Both the position numbers and the translations under genes were made by a program. Of a stretch of DNA of 64,000 nucleotides, positions 1 through 11,969 are shown piece after piece (within the stretch, counting starts at the first letter, position 1; each line of letters starts with the position of its first letter). The DNA lies in the NCBI GenBank assembly GCA_951799425.1, contig OX637391.1:11728551-11792550 (forward strand). Direction: 5' to 3'. This DNA comes from Ilex aquifolium (lineage: Eukaryota > Streptophyta > Magnoliopsida > Aquifoliales > Aquifoliaceae). The notes below the pieces were generated by a model. It did not search any database and was not told the origin of the DNA. It saw only the letters and a program-made list of their open reading frames with translations.

Positions 1-53
1 GCAGATGGTGGAATCAATTATTTATATAAAGTGATACAATGTGAAGATACCTG

Positions 54-434
54 GGGCCTGTTTGGTTTGCGTTTCAAAAACAGGTATCCGAAAACAGTTT
101 TTGAGAAGAGTTTTAAGAAAATAGTTTTGATATTTTTTGAGATAAAAAACTTGTTTGGTTAGATGATTTCAAAAACAATTTTACAGAACAGAAAATAGTA
201 AAACCTGTTTGGACAGCCTAAATATATGTTTGAACAGTAATTCAAACATTAATAAAAAAATATAAGAAAGTTATTTTTAGATTGATAATTTCATAAAAAA
301 AAATTCAATAAACCAAACTTTAAAATATAATATATATTATAATATATAAATTAATATAATATTTATATATTATAATATTCTATTATATTATAGTTATATA
401 TTATATAATATATTATATAATATATATATATATG

Positions 435-472
<38 letters not shown>

Positions 473-1007
473 TCGTATATATAAATTCGTAGATAAATAT
501 ATACATATATATACCAATTTATATATATATTTATACATATATATATTTATATACGAATTTATAAATATATATATATGAATTTATAAATATATATATGTAT
601 AAATATATATATATTTATATACGAATTTATATATATATACGAATTTTAATAATATTATATAATATAATATTTATATATTATATTATAATATTATATAATA
701 TATTAATATATATATATATTATATATTATGAGAGAGAGGAAGAAGTAAAAAAAAAAAAAGAATGAAGAAATTTGCTCCTAAGGAGACTCGAAGGGCAGAC
801 CTCATTAAAGTCCAAAATTGTTCTCCTTGTTTTCAAAATTTTCAAAAAAAACTCCGAAAACAAGCTAGACTTGTTTTCTGTTTCTTTGACTCAATTCTCA
901 AAATTTTCTAAAATTTGGAGAACAAAAAAGCTAAACAAACAGGTTTTGGGTGTTTTTGAAATTTTGAGAACAAAAAACAGTTTTCGAAACACAAACCAAA
1001 CACGCCC
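54..1007. mobile_element. TIR DNA transposon, non-autonomous, AT-rich interior
   Basis: The left end reads GGGCCTGTTTGGTTTGCGTT and the right end is its near-perfect inverse complement (…ACCAAACACGCCC). The next bases (about CAAAAACAG/CGAAAACTG) keep pairing. CTG lies on both outer sides (51-53 and 1008-1010), so a 3-bp target duplication is possible. That length and the GGGCCTGTTTGG terminus suggest PIF/Harbinger-Tourist type, although those usually duplicate TTA/TAA. No transposase is visible. The interior is almost pure TA. It lies about 640 bp upstream of the DG1 start codon. Confidence 0.55.
330..728. repeat. TA-rich microsatellite block
   Basis: About 400 bp of (TA)n and TATAAAT-type repeats contain the recurring word ATACGAATTTATA and its inverse, so the block can fold on itself. 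It sits inside the TIR element and was probably expanded there. Confidence 0.8.
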
Positions 1008-1192
1008 CTGATTTTTTTTTCTCCTTCTCCTATTTTTCCCTTTCCCTTTCCTTCTTCCTCTTCACGTTTCTTCAGTCTGCCTCCATAGCCAACCTCCATA
1101 TCCAAAGGATAACTCATTAAATAATGGGAGAGTTAGGATATTTTGGTGTATTATTGCATTTGGAATTTTAGGAGGGAAATAGAAATATGTTA

Positions 1193-1465
1193 GGGCATCT
1201 CCAACCCAAACTCAAATCTTGATTCAAATTTAAATTTGAGTAAAAAAATATAAAAAAATTTGCTCCAACTTTGACTCAAACTTATACCAAATTAAGAGAC
1301 TCAAATTTTTATACAAATCAAGGGAGACTCAAACTCATATTCAAATATTTAATTGTGAGATTTTACTCTTTTTTAAAGATCCAATGATCATCTTTATACT
1401 TTTTTAAATTTGAATTTCTCTTTCTTTAAATTTGAGTTTCTCTTTCTTTAAATTTGAGTCTCCCA
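1193..1465. repeat. MITE-like remnant and 22-26 bp repeats in the DG1 promoter
   Basis: AGGGCATCTCCAACCC at 1193 is a terminus seen on many plant MITEs. Around 1405-1465 the word CTTTAAATTTGAGT recurs three times in tandem. No matching right end is clear, so this is probably a broken element. It occupies the proximal upstream region of DG1. Confidence 0.35.
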
Positions 1466-1530
1466 TTATAAAATTCCAATTCCAATTCCATTCATTCTTC
1501 TCCTCCAAACAAACATACCCTGGGTATATT

Positions 1531-1565
1531 CGTAATTCGTAATCCGTAATCCGTAATCCGTAATC
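1531..1565 (+). repeat. Five tandem CGTAATC heptamers in the DG1 leader
   Basis: Five head-to-tail copies of CGTAATC (the first is CGTAATT) lie about 80 bp before the DG1 start codon, so within the leader or core promoter. A role is not known. Copy number could vary between individuals. Confidence 0.75.
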
Positions 1566-1643
1566 ATACATATCGGGAAGCAGCCTTACCTCTTTGCTCT
1601 GCAAAACGGTGCTCAGTCACTCTCTCACTTCCCAGTTCTCACC

Positions 1644-4600
1644 ATGGAAGCTTCCCCAGTACTTCCTCGCCTCCCACCTCCTCCAATCGAACCGAACACC
1701 CAGAAAATCAAACAAAATCTCCTCGAAAAAGGGGTCTACCCAACACCCAAAATCATTCACACCCTTCGCAAAAAGGAACTCCAGAAATCAAAACGCCGTC
1801 TCGCCAAACAAACCGCTCAGTCCCAACCCCTCACCGACTCCCAAAAACAAGCCATCGCCGAAGAAAACCATTTCCAAACGATGAAATATGAGTACAAAAC
1901 TTTCACTAAAGCAATTGACACCAGAAGTGGTAAAAGAATGGTGGGGAGGCCCTGGGAGAGCTTGGAGAGGCTCAAATTGCGAGAGCTTGCGAGCGAGAGC
2001 GAGGAGTTTGGTGGTGAGAATCTGAAGACTGAGCACTTGAGCGAATTGAGTGATATTATTGAGAACGAGCGTGATAAGTTGCGGTGGCTTTTGGATGATG
2101 ATATTGAAATGGAGGAAGGCTGGATTGAGAAAGAGAGGCGGAATTTGGCACCGCCGAAGCAGCGCCGTGGCGGTGATGTGGAAGCAATTCACTTTCTTGT
2201 TGATAGGTTGGTATGAACGAATTGTGTAATTTCGTTTATGAGGTGTTTGTGTTTTGTGGGGTTTTTTTTTTTATGTTGATGGGTCGTGGTCTGTGGTTTA
2301 TCGCAGGTTGAGTGGGTGTGCGGAGATGACTGTGAAGGACTGGAAGTTTTCGAGGATGATGAAACAGTCGGGTTTGCAATTTACAGAAGGGCAATTGCTG
2401 AAGATTGTAGAACGGCTTGGTGATAAAGGACAGTGGAGGCATGCTTTATCTGTAGTGGAGTGGGTGTACAGCTCTAAGGAACATAGACATTATAAGAGCA
2501 GGTAAATTAGTATGCTATTAACTTCAGTCAAAATCTGGCCACTAGAGATAAAGCATGTAAATTGTTTGCTTTTCGATAGGTTTGTATACACAAAACTGTT
2601 GGCTGTTCTTGGGAAAGCAAGGAGGCCTCATGAAGCAATTCGAGTTTTCAATTTAATGCATGTAAGAATTAGAAGTTCTTTTTTTATTTTTTTATTTTGG
2701 GGTTCCTTATAGTTTTTGCATGATATTGGTGGATTGAATTTAACTTTTAGTTCTTTAGGGAGATGGCCACATATACCCTGATATGCCTGCATACCACAGT
2801 ATTGCTGTTGCACTCGGTCAAGCTGGTCTTCTGAAAGAATTGATCAACATTATTGAATGTATGAAGCAGAAACCGCCTAGAGGAATTAAAAATATGCGCT
2901 GGAAGAACTGGGATCCCGTCCTTCAACCTGATTTGGTTGTATATAACGCTGTAAGAGAGCTGTGTCTAGATGCCATTTAACTTTACCACAATAGAAGTTG
3001 TTGCTGTTCATTACAGTGCAAATGCTTGATCATTTCCGAATTGTTGGCCAGGTGCTGAATGCTTGTGTCCCAACCTGTCAATGGAGGGGCGTTTCTTGGG
3101 TGTTTGAGCAGTTAAGGAAGAGTGGTTTGAAACCAAATGGTGCAACTTATGGACTTGCAATGGAGGTAGTTACTGGATTTCAATGTCTATTGGCATGCGA
3201 TTTTTCATGCATGTGTTAGGTTTTAGCAAAAAGTAGTTGATTGAAGCAATGTATTGGTACTATGCAAAAATCATTCAATGGAGAGGATCCACTATAGGCA
3301 TTGGGTAGTTTTCCTTTGCACTGCCTCTAAAAAAGCATTTCAGCTATGTGAGGGTTATCTTTTCTCATCCCTTTCAAGTTTTTTATGAGTTTGAAATTTC
3401 ATGTTTAATAGATTGGAATTTCTTTTTTCTTGATATGCATTGGGTTTGTGTAGACAAAAAAGTTTAAGTAATTGTGCACATGATACTAAGAAAAATGCGG
3501 TTGTGATGGCTAAGTTAGGGAATGTGGTATTGGGTTTGTCAAGTGAATCATATGTGATGGAGTGTTTTCTGTCAAAAAATACAGTATAATTTTGTTTTCA
3601 ATACATTTGTAGTTGCGTTTCAGTCATGTGTTATTGATCACTAATAATTTTGCCATCTTGTTTGAAATTACCATATTAGTTGATGATTTGTTTTCTAGCC
3701 AATAGTCGTCATCTTTTTCTGGTATATATGAGTTGGTGTGCGAAGTGGAACAAAGTACTTCCACCTAAAAAATGTTATTTGTCCTTAAATTATATTCATA
3801 TTCAAGTCTTACAGGAAATACTTATTGAAAGGTAATGCTGCAATCTGGGAAGTATGACCTGGTCCATGAGTTCTTTGGGAAAATGAAAAGAAGTGGAGTA
3901 GCTCTTAAAGCCCTTACTTATAAAGGTACTGCTATTTTGGCTTTTACTCTCAAGGGTGTTGATGTATGGTATCTTACACGAATTTTACCTGCAATATTTC
4001 AGTTCTGGTCAAGGCTTTCTGGGAAGAAGGTAAAGTTGATGAAGCCATTCAGGCAGTCAGGGAGATGGAACAAAGGGGTGTGGTTGGAATCCCCTGTGTA
4101 TATTATGAGCTGGCATGCTGCCTTTGCAATACTGGGAGGTGGCAAGAAGCAATGGTGGAGGTAGATTTTTCTTTGCATTCTTTAAGAACTGTCTATCAGA
4201 TGGTTCATTTGACTTGTGTTTTTTAACATGTCTACTTGTTCTCTGAAGGCATACTTTCTGTATCCCCATTCAGTATAATAGCAAGAGGAAGGCCTCTTTC
4301 GGTCCACAAGGATAATCTTTTTATATTTTGGTGAACTTACATTGTGGCATTTCGGGTTTTTTTTTTCCTGGAAATTGTGTAACTCACAGATTGTTTTTTT
4401 TTTTTTTTTTGAAAGAAAAGAAAAGACTACTTGAACAAACAATTTGTTAGGTGAAAATTTTCTATTAGCACCATTATAAATGCCTTCTTTTGATGGTATC
4501 CTAGTGCATGCATGGATCAAAATTTTGTTTCAAATGGTCGAAACAGCCAAAACGTTTCCTTTTCTAAGGAAACCAAAACGAATTAGTGATTGAATCAAGA

Positions 4601-6886
4601 TTTCAATGCTTCAAGTTGTTTTGGAATGTTTCGAGGTGCGTTAAGATATTTATGTATATTTCGACCAATATATAAGAATGTTTTGAAAATAAATTCCCCA
4701 ATTTTTTAACCGTTTCCATTCTATTTGCAAAACGTTTTCGATCGAAACAATGCATTAAAATGAAATTTTGATCCTTGACTGCATGTTGTCTAGAGTTTTC
4801 TTTTTATTTTAATGGACCCCTATATATCTATACATAAAACATATGGAGAGAGAGAGAGAGAGAGAGAGTAGCACAATGGCAGAGACTTTGCAAAATATCC
4901 TTAGGTAGGTGCTTTTTCATGGATTTTTTGATCATGATTCATGGTCTACCAATCAAAGTAAGATAAAAATTAGATAGAAAAACCTACCAAATTTCCTTAT
5001 TCATTGTTGAGGGAACTATAAGGTCAAACGTGAAGCACAAATTTATGCTTCTTGTTCATGATCTGGGCATGTGTGTGCATGCACACACTCAAATACGAGA
5101 GGATTGCATTGGCTTTTTAATGCAGATAACACTGAAAACCGAATTTTGTAGGCAATTCTCGTGTTACGCATGACATTTCAAGCCTTTCTGCTTGAGTCTG
5201 CTCACAAATGTATGGAAATATATTCTTTATAAGCTTTATTACTCGCAGTAGACGAAGAAAGTTTATCCTCCAAAAAACATATCTGCAGATTGAGAAGCTG
5301 AAAAGACTTCCTCGCACCAAACCTTTGGAGGTTACCTTCACTGGAATGATATTTTCTTCCCTGGATGGTGGACATATTGATGATTGTATATCTATCTTTG
5401 AACACAGTAAGGAGCATTGTGCTCCTGACATTGGTATTGTGAATGCCATTTTGAAAGTTTATGCTCAGAGTGATATGTTTTCTAAAGCTAAAGATTTATT
5501 TGAGGAGACTAAGAAAGCTAATCCTGGTTTTAACATGTGCCGGAATGATAATACCAATAGTTCTTCTGTCAGCCCAGATGCTTACACTTACAGTTCAATG
5601 CTTAAGGCATCAGCTAGTGCTCTCCAATGGGAATACTTTGAGTATGTGTACAAGGAGATGGCTCTTTCTGGGTATCAGCTTAATCAAAAAAAACATGCAG
5701 TCTTACTTGTGGAAGCATCCAGAGCTGGAAAAGTAAGCTATGCAGCTCTTACCCCTCTGTTGAAAATGCTGTTGATTGGTCCTTTTCAACTGTATTAAAA
5801 CTCTACTTTCGACAATACTTACCTAAAAAAATTTTAAACAAAAATTATCCTTGGAATAATAAAAACTAAACTCTGATGCAGTGAGTTTTTCCCCCTTCTG
5901 ATATCTATTGACAACCATATGGTTTTCTCTTGTCTAGCTGTGGCCCAATTTTTCAAGTTGCTGGATGGACTATTTCATTGTCGAGTCAATGTGATCCTTG
6001 AAGTGTTTTAACTGGTGTTTTTTTGCAGTGGTATTTGCTCGAGCATGCATTTCACACAATTTTGGAAGCTGGTGATATACCACCTCCGTCATTCTTCACT
6101 GAAATGGTATGTCAAGCCATTGTACGGCATGATTATGAAAGAGCTCTCACTAGTGTTAACACCATTGCTCATGCTCCCTTTCAAGTCAGTGAACATCAGT
6201 GGAAAGACCTCTTCGAGGAAAACAGAGACAGGATCAGTAGGACTAGTTTAAAGGAACTGTTGGACACACTCTGTAATTATGATTTAGCAAAGGAGGCCAC
6301 AGTGTCAAACTTTTCAAGGGTATTGCAATCTCTCTGTGCACCTGGCAGTTCAAATGATTTATTAGAATCAGTTGCTTTTGGAAATGTAACCGCTAGCGAA
6401 TTACCTTCAGATGGTTGTAATGGGGGATTTCTTGGCGATGGAAGTATAGATATGCATCCAACAAGTACAGTTGGTCTCGACCCTCCTGCAAGTACCCTCA
6501 ATTGTAACCCTCGTGAGGATCTTCAAGTTAATAAAGGCAGTGTAATTAGTGTATCTTCAGATAACCTCATTAGTAATGGTAGAGAGGAGGGAGTTGATAT
6601 ATGTTTGAAGTCTGCAAATTACAGTGATAGGATGGCGAAGCATCTGGCTGACGACTTGGAACCTATTGGTTCTATTGATTCTGCGGATTGTTTCCATGAC
6701 AGAAACTCAGAGTACATTGAACATGGTGACTTTGACGTCGTTAATGAGTTAGATCTTTACATGTCAACCCATGAAGTTGGTGATTCTCATGTATCTGACT
6801 TGCCTTCAGCAAATGAAATACTGGAAATTTGGGAGGAAAGCAGGAAGAAGGATGGCATTTACTTTCCCTTTCTTGGCTGGAAGTAA
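1644..6886 (+). CDS. DG1: Pentatricopeptide-repeat protein DG1 (DELAYED GREENING 1), chloroplast
   Basis: Nine exons are inferred: 1644-2206, 2307-2501, 2580-2661, 2759-2950, 3052-3165, 3832-3925, 4003-4160, 5289-5732 and 6029-6886. All introns are GT-AG and all phases fit. They join to 2700 nt, or 899 residues. Recognisable DG1 stretches include VDRLSG, MMKQSGLQFTE, KNWDPVLQPDLVVYNA, ACVPTCQWRGVSWVF, KPNGATYGLAMEV, YYELACCLCNTGRW and SALQWEYFEYVYKEMALSGY. The N-terminus (about residues 1-190) is basic and charged. PPR units fill about residues 200-650, and the C-terminal tail is acidic. In Arabidopsis DG1 is a plastid protein that binds sigma factor SIG6 and supports PEP-dependent transcription and early greening (known from the family). 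The start is the first Met of the conserved N-terminus. Intron 7 (4161-5288) holds a small hAT-like element and a GA microsatellite (about 4845-4868). Confidence 0.93.
4511..4777. mobile_element. hAT-like MITE (CAAGGATCAAAATTTCG family) in DG1 intron 7
   Basis: This 267-bp element starts CATGGATCAAAATTTTG and ends AAATTTTGATCCTTG, which are inverse complements bar one base. AGTGCATG (4503-4510) and ACTGCATG (4778-4785) flank it as an 8-bp target duplication with one mismatch, as expected for hAT. The body is full of AAACGTTTCC-type words. A larger relative sits in a NAGS intron at 39295-40939. There is no coding capacity, and the DG1 splice sites are untouched. Confidence 0.78.
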
Positions 6887-7214
6887 GTGGAAGTTGCATT
6901 TATATCACTCTTCCTGTGTAGCATTTCAGAAGCATTGCTCATATGCCGTTGAGATTTCTTCTATACCAACCTTTATCCTGATATAGTGTTGACTGTTGAC
7001 AATGAATCCACTGAGATGAATGGTGTCTTCTGGCTAGCTGCCCCCCACAAGCTCGTAGGACTTTAGTAGGCGAGTGCAGATCTTTATGGTGTACTTTTTT
7101 TGAGTTGTATATCTTGTATTAGTACTACATTCAATTCCTAATATGATGCAACTATTTTATAGAAAAGGAAAGGAGAAAGATGAAACCTTCATGAAACTTC
7201 ATTTTGTTTTTGAG
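6887..7214. other. DG1 3' flank
   Basis: This is the likely 3' UTR and termination region of DG1. It is T-rich and holds AATATGATG/TTGTATATC-like words. No clear polyadenylation signal can be singled out, and there is no other gene. Confidence 0.4.
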
Positions 7215-8300
7215 GTTTGATTTAATTTGTTTATGTTGTTGGAAATAATAGTTTTTAAATAAATATTTTGATATTTATTTGTTCAAAACTATTAAGTATT
7301 GAATGAGAAATTGTTAAAGTATTTTTGTGACTTTTGGGAGAAATTGGAAATGTGTGAAGTAAAGTTAACATGAAAGACTAGTAATTCAAAATTGGTGACT
7401 TTTGGTTAAAGACATCTATTTAAATAGTTATATTTTTTTTATAAAATCAGCATTATCACTTTTTGGTTAAAATACACTATTACAAATAGTCACAAATTTT
7501 CATAAAAATTACCATTTATATCTCTTGGACTAAAAGACACTATTTCAAATTATTGTAGTTTTTTATAAAGTTACCATTGATACCTTTTGAACTAAAAGAC
7601 ATCATTATAAATGGTTGTACCATTTGTACAAAATTATTAGTTAATCTATAAATAGGTGAGACCTTGCACTCTTTAATTATACAATTGAATAATTCTTACT
7701 TTTTACTAGAATTATTCTCTCATTCAACTTTTCTCCATTATGCTAATTTTGAATTCTATATTCAGTATTTCTTCCCCCTCTCTCTGTATATTGTTGTATT
7801 GTTCTTTCTAAAAAGTTCAAGTGCAAAACACAAAATTGTGTTCGTTAAAATCTTGAAGTACTGCATTTTCAAGAACGAAATTCATTTAAGTATCGAGAAG
7901 AAGCAAATATGTTTTAAGAAAACTGTGATTACACAGAGCTCGGATTATTATTATTATTTATGAATTTCTGGATTCGTATTATTATTGCAGTTTTGCATTA
8001 CTGTAAGTGTATTTCAGTTTCTGTTTTAAACATTCTGTTTTTTTCTAAAATGGTTTGCATATAACAATATATTTAGTAGATTTAAATTTTACTACAGTAA
8101 TTAGTTCTTTAATTTGATTATATATATGTTGGATAACATATGTTTACTAAAAGAAATCTCATACTACTCTTGCATGATCATTAAAGATTTGGCCCCCCTT
8201 AGTGACTCGAGTAGACATACAATGCCACCTATTGGAGAAAATATTGAATATAACGGTGACATTGCTCTCTCATTGTTATACAGTGTCATTATTCAATAAC
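7215..8300 (+). repeat. LTR-like fossil (probable solo LTR, Ty1/copia style)
   Basis: An AT-rich block opens near TGTTGGAAATAATAG. It contains CTATAAATAGGTGAGACC, a TATA-box-like promoter word, followed by a pyrimidine-rich leader and ends near TTCAATAACA. The layout resembles a plant retrotransposon LTR. I could not confirm a target duplication or a partner LTR, so the limits and family are tentative. It looks old and broken. Confidence 0.3.
7397..7644 (+). repeat. Four 62-bp imperfect tandem repeats
   Basis: Four units of about 62 bp share the pattern CTTTTGG-TTAAA-GACA, then an ATTTCAAAT-like word, then TTTTATAAA-TTACCATT. They lie immediately before the TATA-like word CTATAAATAGG of the LTR-like block. 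That is the position of enhancer repeats in some LTRs, and a role here is inference. Confidence 0.75.
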
Positions 8301-8643
8301 AAATCAATATCTAGGCAAGTGAATCCTACTTAGTTTATTAACTACACTTGTTTATTGATAAAAATAACTATCAAGTAGGCTTCTATTATTAGATGGTGAT
8401 GTACATTTGAAGAAATTGGAACTTATTACATTTTTATTGAACCTCAAGAAAATGTTAACTAATATGAAAACTGGCATTATTTTTTAGGTTTCTTTTCTCA
8501 ATTTAATCACTCTGGATTATTTTAATTTAAAATTTGAAACTATAGATGAGATAAAAAAAAAATTAACAATGCTAGACTAACTAAAAACTAAGAATATAAT
8601 AGGGAAGCTTGTTAGTCGGTGTAGCATTACCCATGAAAGTTAG

Positions 8644-9376
8644 TGTAAGGGTGTAAATCCGCTCCGAATCAAACCCTCCACCGAAGGATTTCGACTGACC
8701 TGGACCCCTTCCTAGGGCAATCCAGTAGCTTTTACCTCTCAGTGCCCGTGCGGAGCCTCGTCCCACATCGACTGAGAGTCGTCTCCCCCTCTCCCTTATA
8801 AGCCTTGAGCCCTTCAGGGATGGGTACCCACTAGGCCATCTGATCATCCCATTGCTAGTGGGTACCCGCCCCATGACGGTCCAAGACTTATATGGAGGTG
8901 GGGGAGACGACTCTCTTCCGATGTGGGACGAGCTCCCAGCTGGCGAAGAAAGGTAAAGGCTACTCAGCGTGGCCTGAGGTCAGCTAGAATCCTTCGGTGG
9001 AGGGTTCGGTCCGGAGCGGATTTACACCCTTACAAAAATGCGCCTTTTTGTAAGGGTGTAAATCCGCTCCGAATCGAACCCTCCACCGAAGGATTCCGGC
9101 TGACCTGGACCCCTTCCTAGGGCAATCCAGTAGCCTTTACCTCTCAGTGCCCGTGCGGAGCCTCGTCCCACATCGACTAGATGGCCTAGTGGGTACCCAT
9201 CCCTGAAGGGCTCAAGGCTTATAAGGGAGAGGGGGAGACGACTCTCAGTCGATGTGGGACGAGGCTCCGCACGGGCACTGAGAGGTAAAGGCTACTGGAT
9301 TGCCCTAAGAAGGGGTCCAGGTCAGCCAGAATCCTTCGGTGGAGGGTTCGATCCGGAGCGGATTTACACCCTTACA
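8644..9376. mobile_element. GC-rich palindromic double element with TG...CA ends
   Basis: Two abutting fold-back units (8644-9034 and 9049-9376) each start TGTAAGGGTGTAAATCCGCT and end with its inverse. A 14-bp spacer (AAAATGCGCCTTTT) separates them. GTTAG flanks the pair on both sides (8639-8643 and 9377-9381), a 5-bp target duplication. Each arm of about 200 bp carries TCCCACATCGA, CTTATAAGG and GAGACGACTCTC. One strand shows TGGCCTAGTGGG (like a pol III A box) and GGTTCGATCC (a B box), but about 170 bp apart. TG...CA ends, a 5-bp duplication and a TATAAG word recall a miniature LTR, but the arms are inverted rather than direct. It is far richer in GC than its surroundings. The family is not identified. 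Confidence 0.7.
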
Positions 9377-9381
9377 GTTAG

Positions 9382-9935
9382 GGTGCCAATTTTACTCATC
9401 GACATGTTACGAATCAAAAAATGACACCACCGATTAACAGAAGTAACAAATGAATTAGATTAGTGTTAGACTCAAATAACATGCTTAGCTCGTATTGTAT
9501 ACAAAAAAAAAATAGGTATTTTATTGTTTTATCAAATTTTTATATATGAAAATTTATGAATTGTGTTAAAATTAAATACTTTTTATTAATTCAAATATTG
9601 GCATGTACAATACATAGACTATCCTATAACAAATTGAAGAAGGGGTTGAGAGAGACCTAAGTCACAAAAGAGCGGGGTGGACTTTGAGAGCGAAAGCAAT
9701 TTGAAAACGTCATATTATATGCATATTGATACACATTTATTCATAAAAATTAATAAAAATTAAATTTCATCCAAAACTATGTGAAAAACTATTTAATTTT
9801 AAAATATATATTAATTATAAAGTCCTAAAATGATAATTATAGTTTACAATTGATATGCATATTTAAGTATGGATAAGTATTTTCTAAAGAAAATTTTGAG
9901 TAATAGTAAATAAACGTATAAGTAAGTGAGTGCAC
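9382..9935. other. AT-rich spacer, nothing recognised
   Basis: Low-complexity AT-rich DNA with no ORF, inverted ends or RNA gene that I can support. Confidence 0.5.
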
Positions 9936-9939
9936 GAAT

Positions 9940-10190
9940 ACCACCTGAGCTGATGATTTAGTGGTAAGCCGTACTCGTTTAAAGTCGTCATTGGCTCTAA
10001 TGTAGTTATCAAGTTAGGTTCGATTCACGGGAGCAACGCAGTTTGTTGCTCGACTTTGGTGGTGTTGTAGTGACGGATTACCCTTTTGAATTAGTAGCTA
10101 TGATTCAAACCAAACATTCTATAGTAGAGAGACTCTCATGTTCACGCTTAGGGGTTACTACTTATTAGTTATCCCTCCCTTTCACCAATT
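9940..10190 (+). mobile_element. tRNA-derived SINE candidate
   Basis: An A-box-like TGATTTAGTGG (9954-9964) and a good B box GGTTCGATTC (10017-10026) lie 63 bp apart, the spacing of plant tRNA-derived SINEs. The 3' part has no clear poly-A, and the ends are not defined. It is not a tRNA gene because no acceptor stem or anticodon arm can be folded. Confidence 0.42.
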
Positions 10191-10272
10191 AATTGAATTT
10201 ATAAATTAAAAAATCGAATCCATGAATTTTATAAAATAAGAGCGCAGCGCGAATTGACTGGTGTATTAGCTC

Positions 10273-11089
10273 TTAAAGCTCACATTCGCGCACAGAGCAC
10301 CAGAGCGTGACATAAACTTCTCCACATAACGCGAACTTGCAACCTTTAGGTTCGTGAGCCAGTCTCGTCGATCCACCATCGCTCCTTTCTGGAGAAAATT
10401 CTCCAGAGACTCGTTGGTTGAGATAAATGCCAGAAAGATAGAAATGGTCTCCGGTAGCCTGCAAGCTTAAGTATTATGACCATCATGGCCGCACGTGAAG
10501 CATATCTTCTTAAAGCCTTCATACATAACCAGTTGTTTGTATTTTCCAATGAATATATGTGAGACCAGTGGTTTTGAGATAACGATTTGAACGCACATTC
10601 TTGCAAATCTCCCACGGGACAAGTCGTAAGTTTGGGCATCAATCTTAATCAACCTTCCAATTCGAAGTGCTATTTTCTTAAGGACTAGAGAGTCATAGAA
10701 CTCAATTGATAATCTAGGCAGACAATCCATAGCACCACAGTACGTGCAACCGCAACTGATGGTTGGAATTCTGGCTCCCACAATCTGACCCTGATAAATT
10801 GTTGTCCAAGGAACCATGTGCCTTCATTGAGTATCCTCATAGTATCTTTTTTTGACTGAAAACGAGCCACATAGTAGCCTTCTCCTAAAGCTATGCATTT
10901 CATTTTTTCATTGGGTTGCCTTAAGGCATTCAACTTCCCAATCAAGTACTGATAATTGTATGTGCGCCCATATGTTTTGAAAATAATAGCATCTGCCCAA
11001 GGATGCCTAATTCGAGCTTCATCTTCTTTGGATAGGATTATTTTGGGACTACCTAGATCATCCTCAAGTTTTCTTTCCAATGGTTCCAC
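10273..11089 (-). pseudogene. L1-type LINE ORF1 remnant (DUF4283 plus zinc knuckle)
   Basis: Minus-strand fragments read …HPWADAIIFKTYGRTYNY, FQSKKDTMRILNEGTWF and IRVRLWEPEFQPS, the DUF4283 pattern of plant L1 ORF1. IKIDAQTYDLSRGRFAR and CFTCGHDGHNT follow, the latter a CCHC-type knuckle. The reading frame changes at least twice (near 10685-10820 and 10470-10640), so it is dead. No RT continues in this orientation, and the LINE RT at 15.6-18.4 kb is on the other strand and separate. Such proteins bind LINE RNA. Confidence 0.75.
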
Positions 11090-11969
11090 AAGTTCATTTG
11101 TGGTGGCATAGATTTCTTTGGTGATTCCTGGGACTAAGGGATTCTTGTAGGAAACGTGAAGGGTAATTCAAAAGTCAGGCATTTCTAGTTGAGATTTTGT
11201 TGTAAGGAATCCTTGAGAGGTTGTATAGGTTTTGTTATAGGTTTGAGTTTGGGGTATGGGAGTGGGAGTGGTTTGTTTGCTTGGTATGTGGCTTGTCCAG
11301 TTCCCCCATAGCTGTCTCTAAGAGACTTTTTGACTATGATTTCATGAGGCTTTTTGTCAAACAGTTGGTATGCATTAATGGAGGAGGATCAAAATGAATG
11401 AATTTAAATTCAAAGATGGAATCGCAGCTGAGAGGAGATGAAATTGTTGGTGATTGTAGTAGGAGATTGGAAGCTATGTTTGTGGGTTAGGTTTGATTTA
11501 CAGATGTAAGAGGTTGGGTTTGGGTGTAGTATGATGAATGAACAAGAAAAAAAAGTGGAAAATAGGAGAGGGAAGATAGGTTACTCTAGTAGATGAATAG
11601 CGGAGCTTCCACCAGAAAACGAGCATGTGGCTTGGAGTTGCAGTCGCCACGGTGGGGAAAGAGGGGAACTCTACATCAGAGAGCGAAGCGGTGCTTGCAT
11701 AGGATTTTCTATGAACTCAAATAGTTGCATTCTATCATCTTGTGGGGTTGTATTGTAGATTTTGATCCCAATTCCTTCAGTTTGCTCCATTGATTTGGTT
11801 GATAATTTTGATGAGTACAAAGGGGATTGGTTGATATATATCGTTAGGAAATATATATAGGATTGGTTGTTGATCCAAATTTCAAGTTGAGGTACTTAAT
11901 AATGGTTAATAACACATTGCAAACCATTGTCATTGTGTCTTGTGCTTTCTATAGGCCATAATTAAATTT
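11090..11969. other. Flank of the LINE ORF1 remnant, no gene
   Basis: Slightly G-rich on the + strand. It is probably the 5' part of the same LINE copy, but no domain can be read. Confidence 0.35.

Noticed and set aside
772-1117. Open frames overlapping the right end of the first TIR element
   Set aside because: They fall in the terminal inverted repeat and CT-rich flank; no protein family.
8644-9376. tRNA gene suggested by GGTTCGATCC and TGGCCTAGTGGG
   Set aside because: The boxes are about 170 bp apart and no cloverleaf or acceptor stem can be formed.
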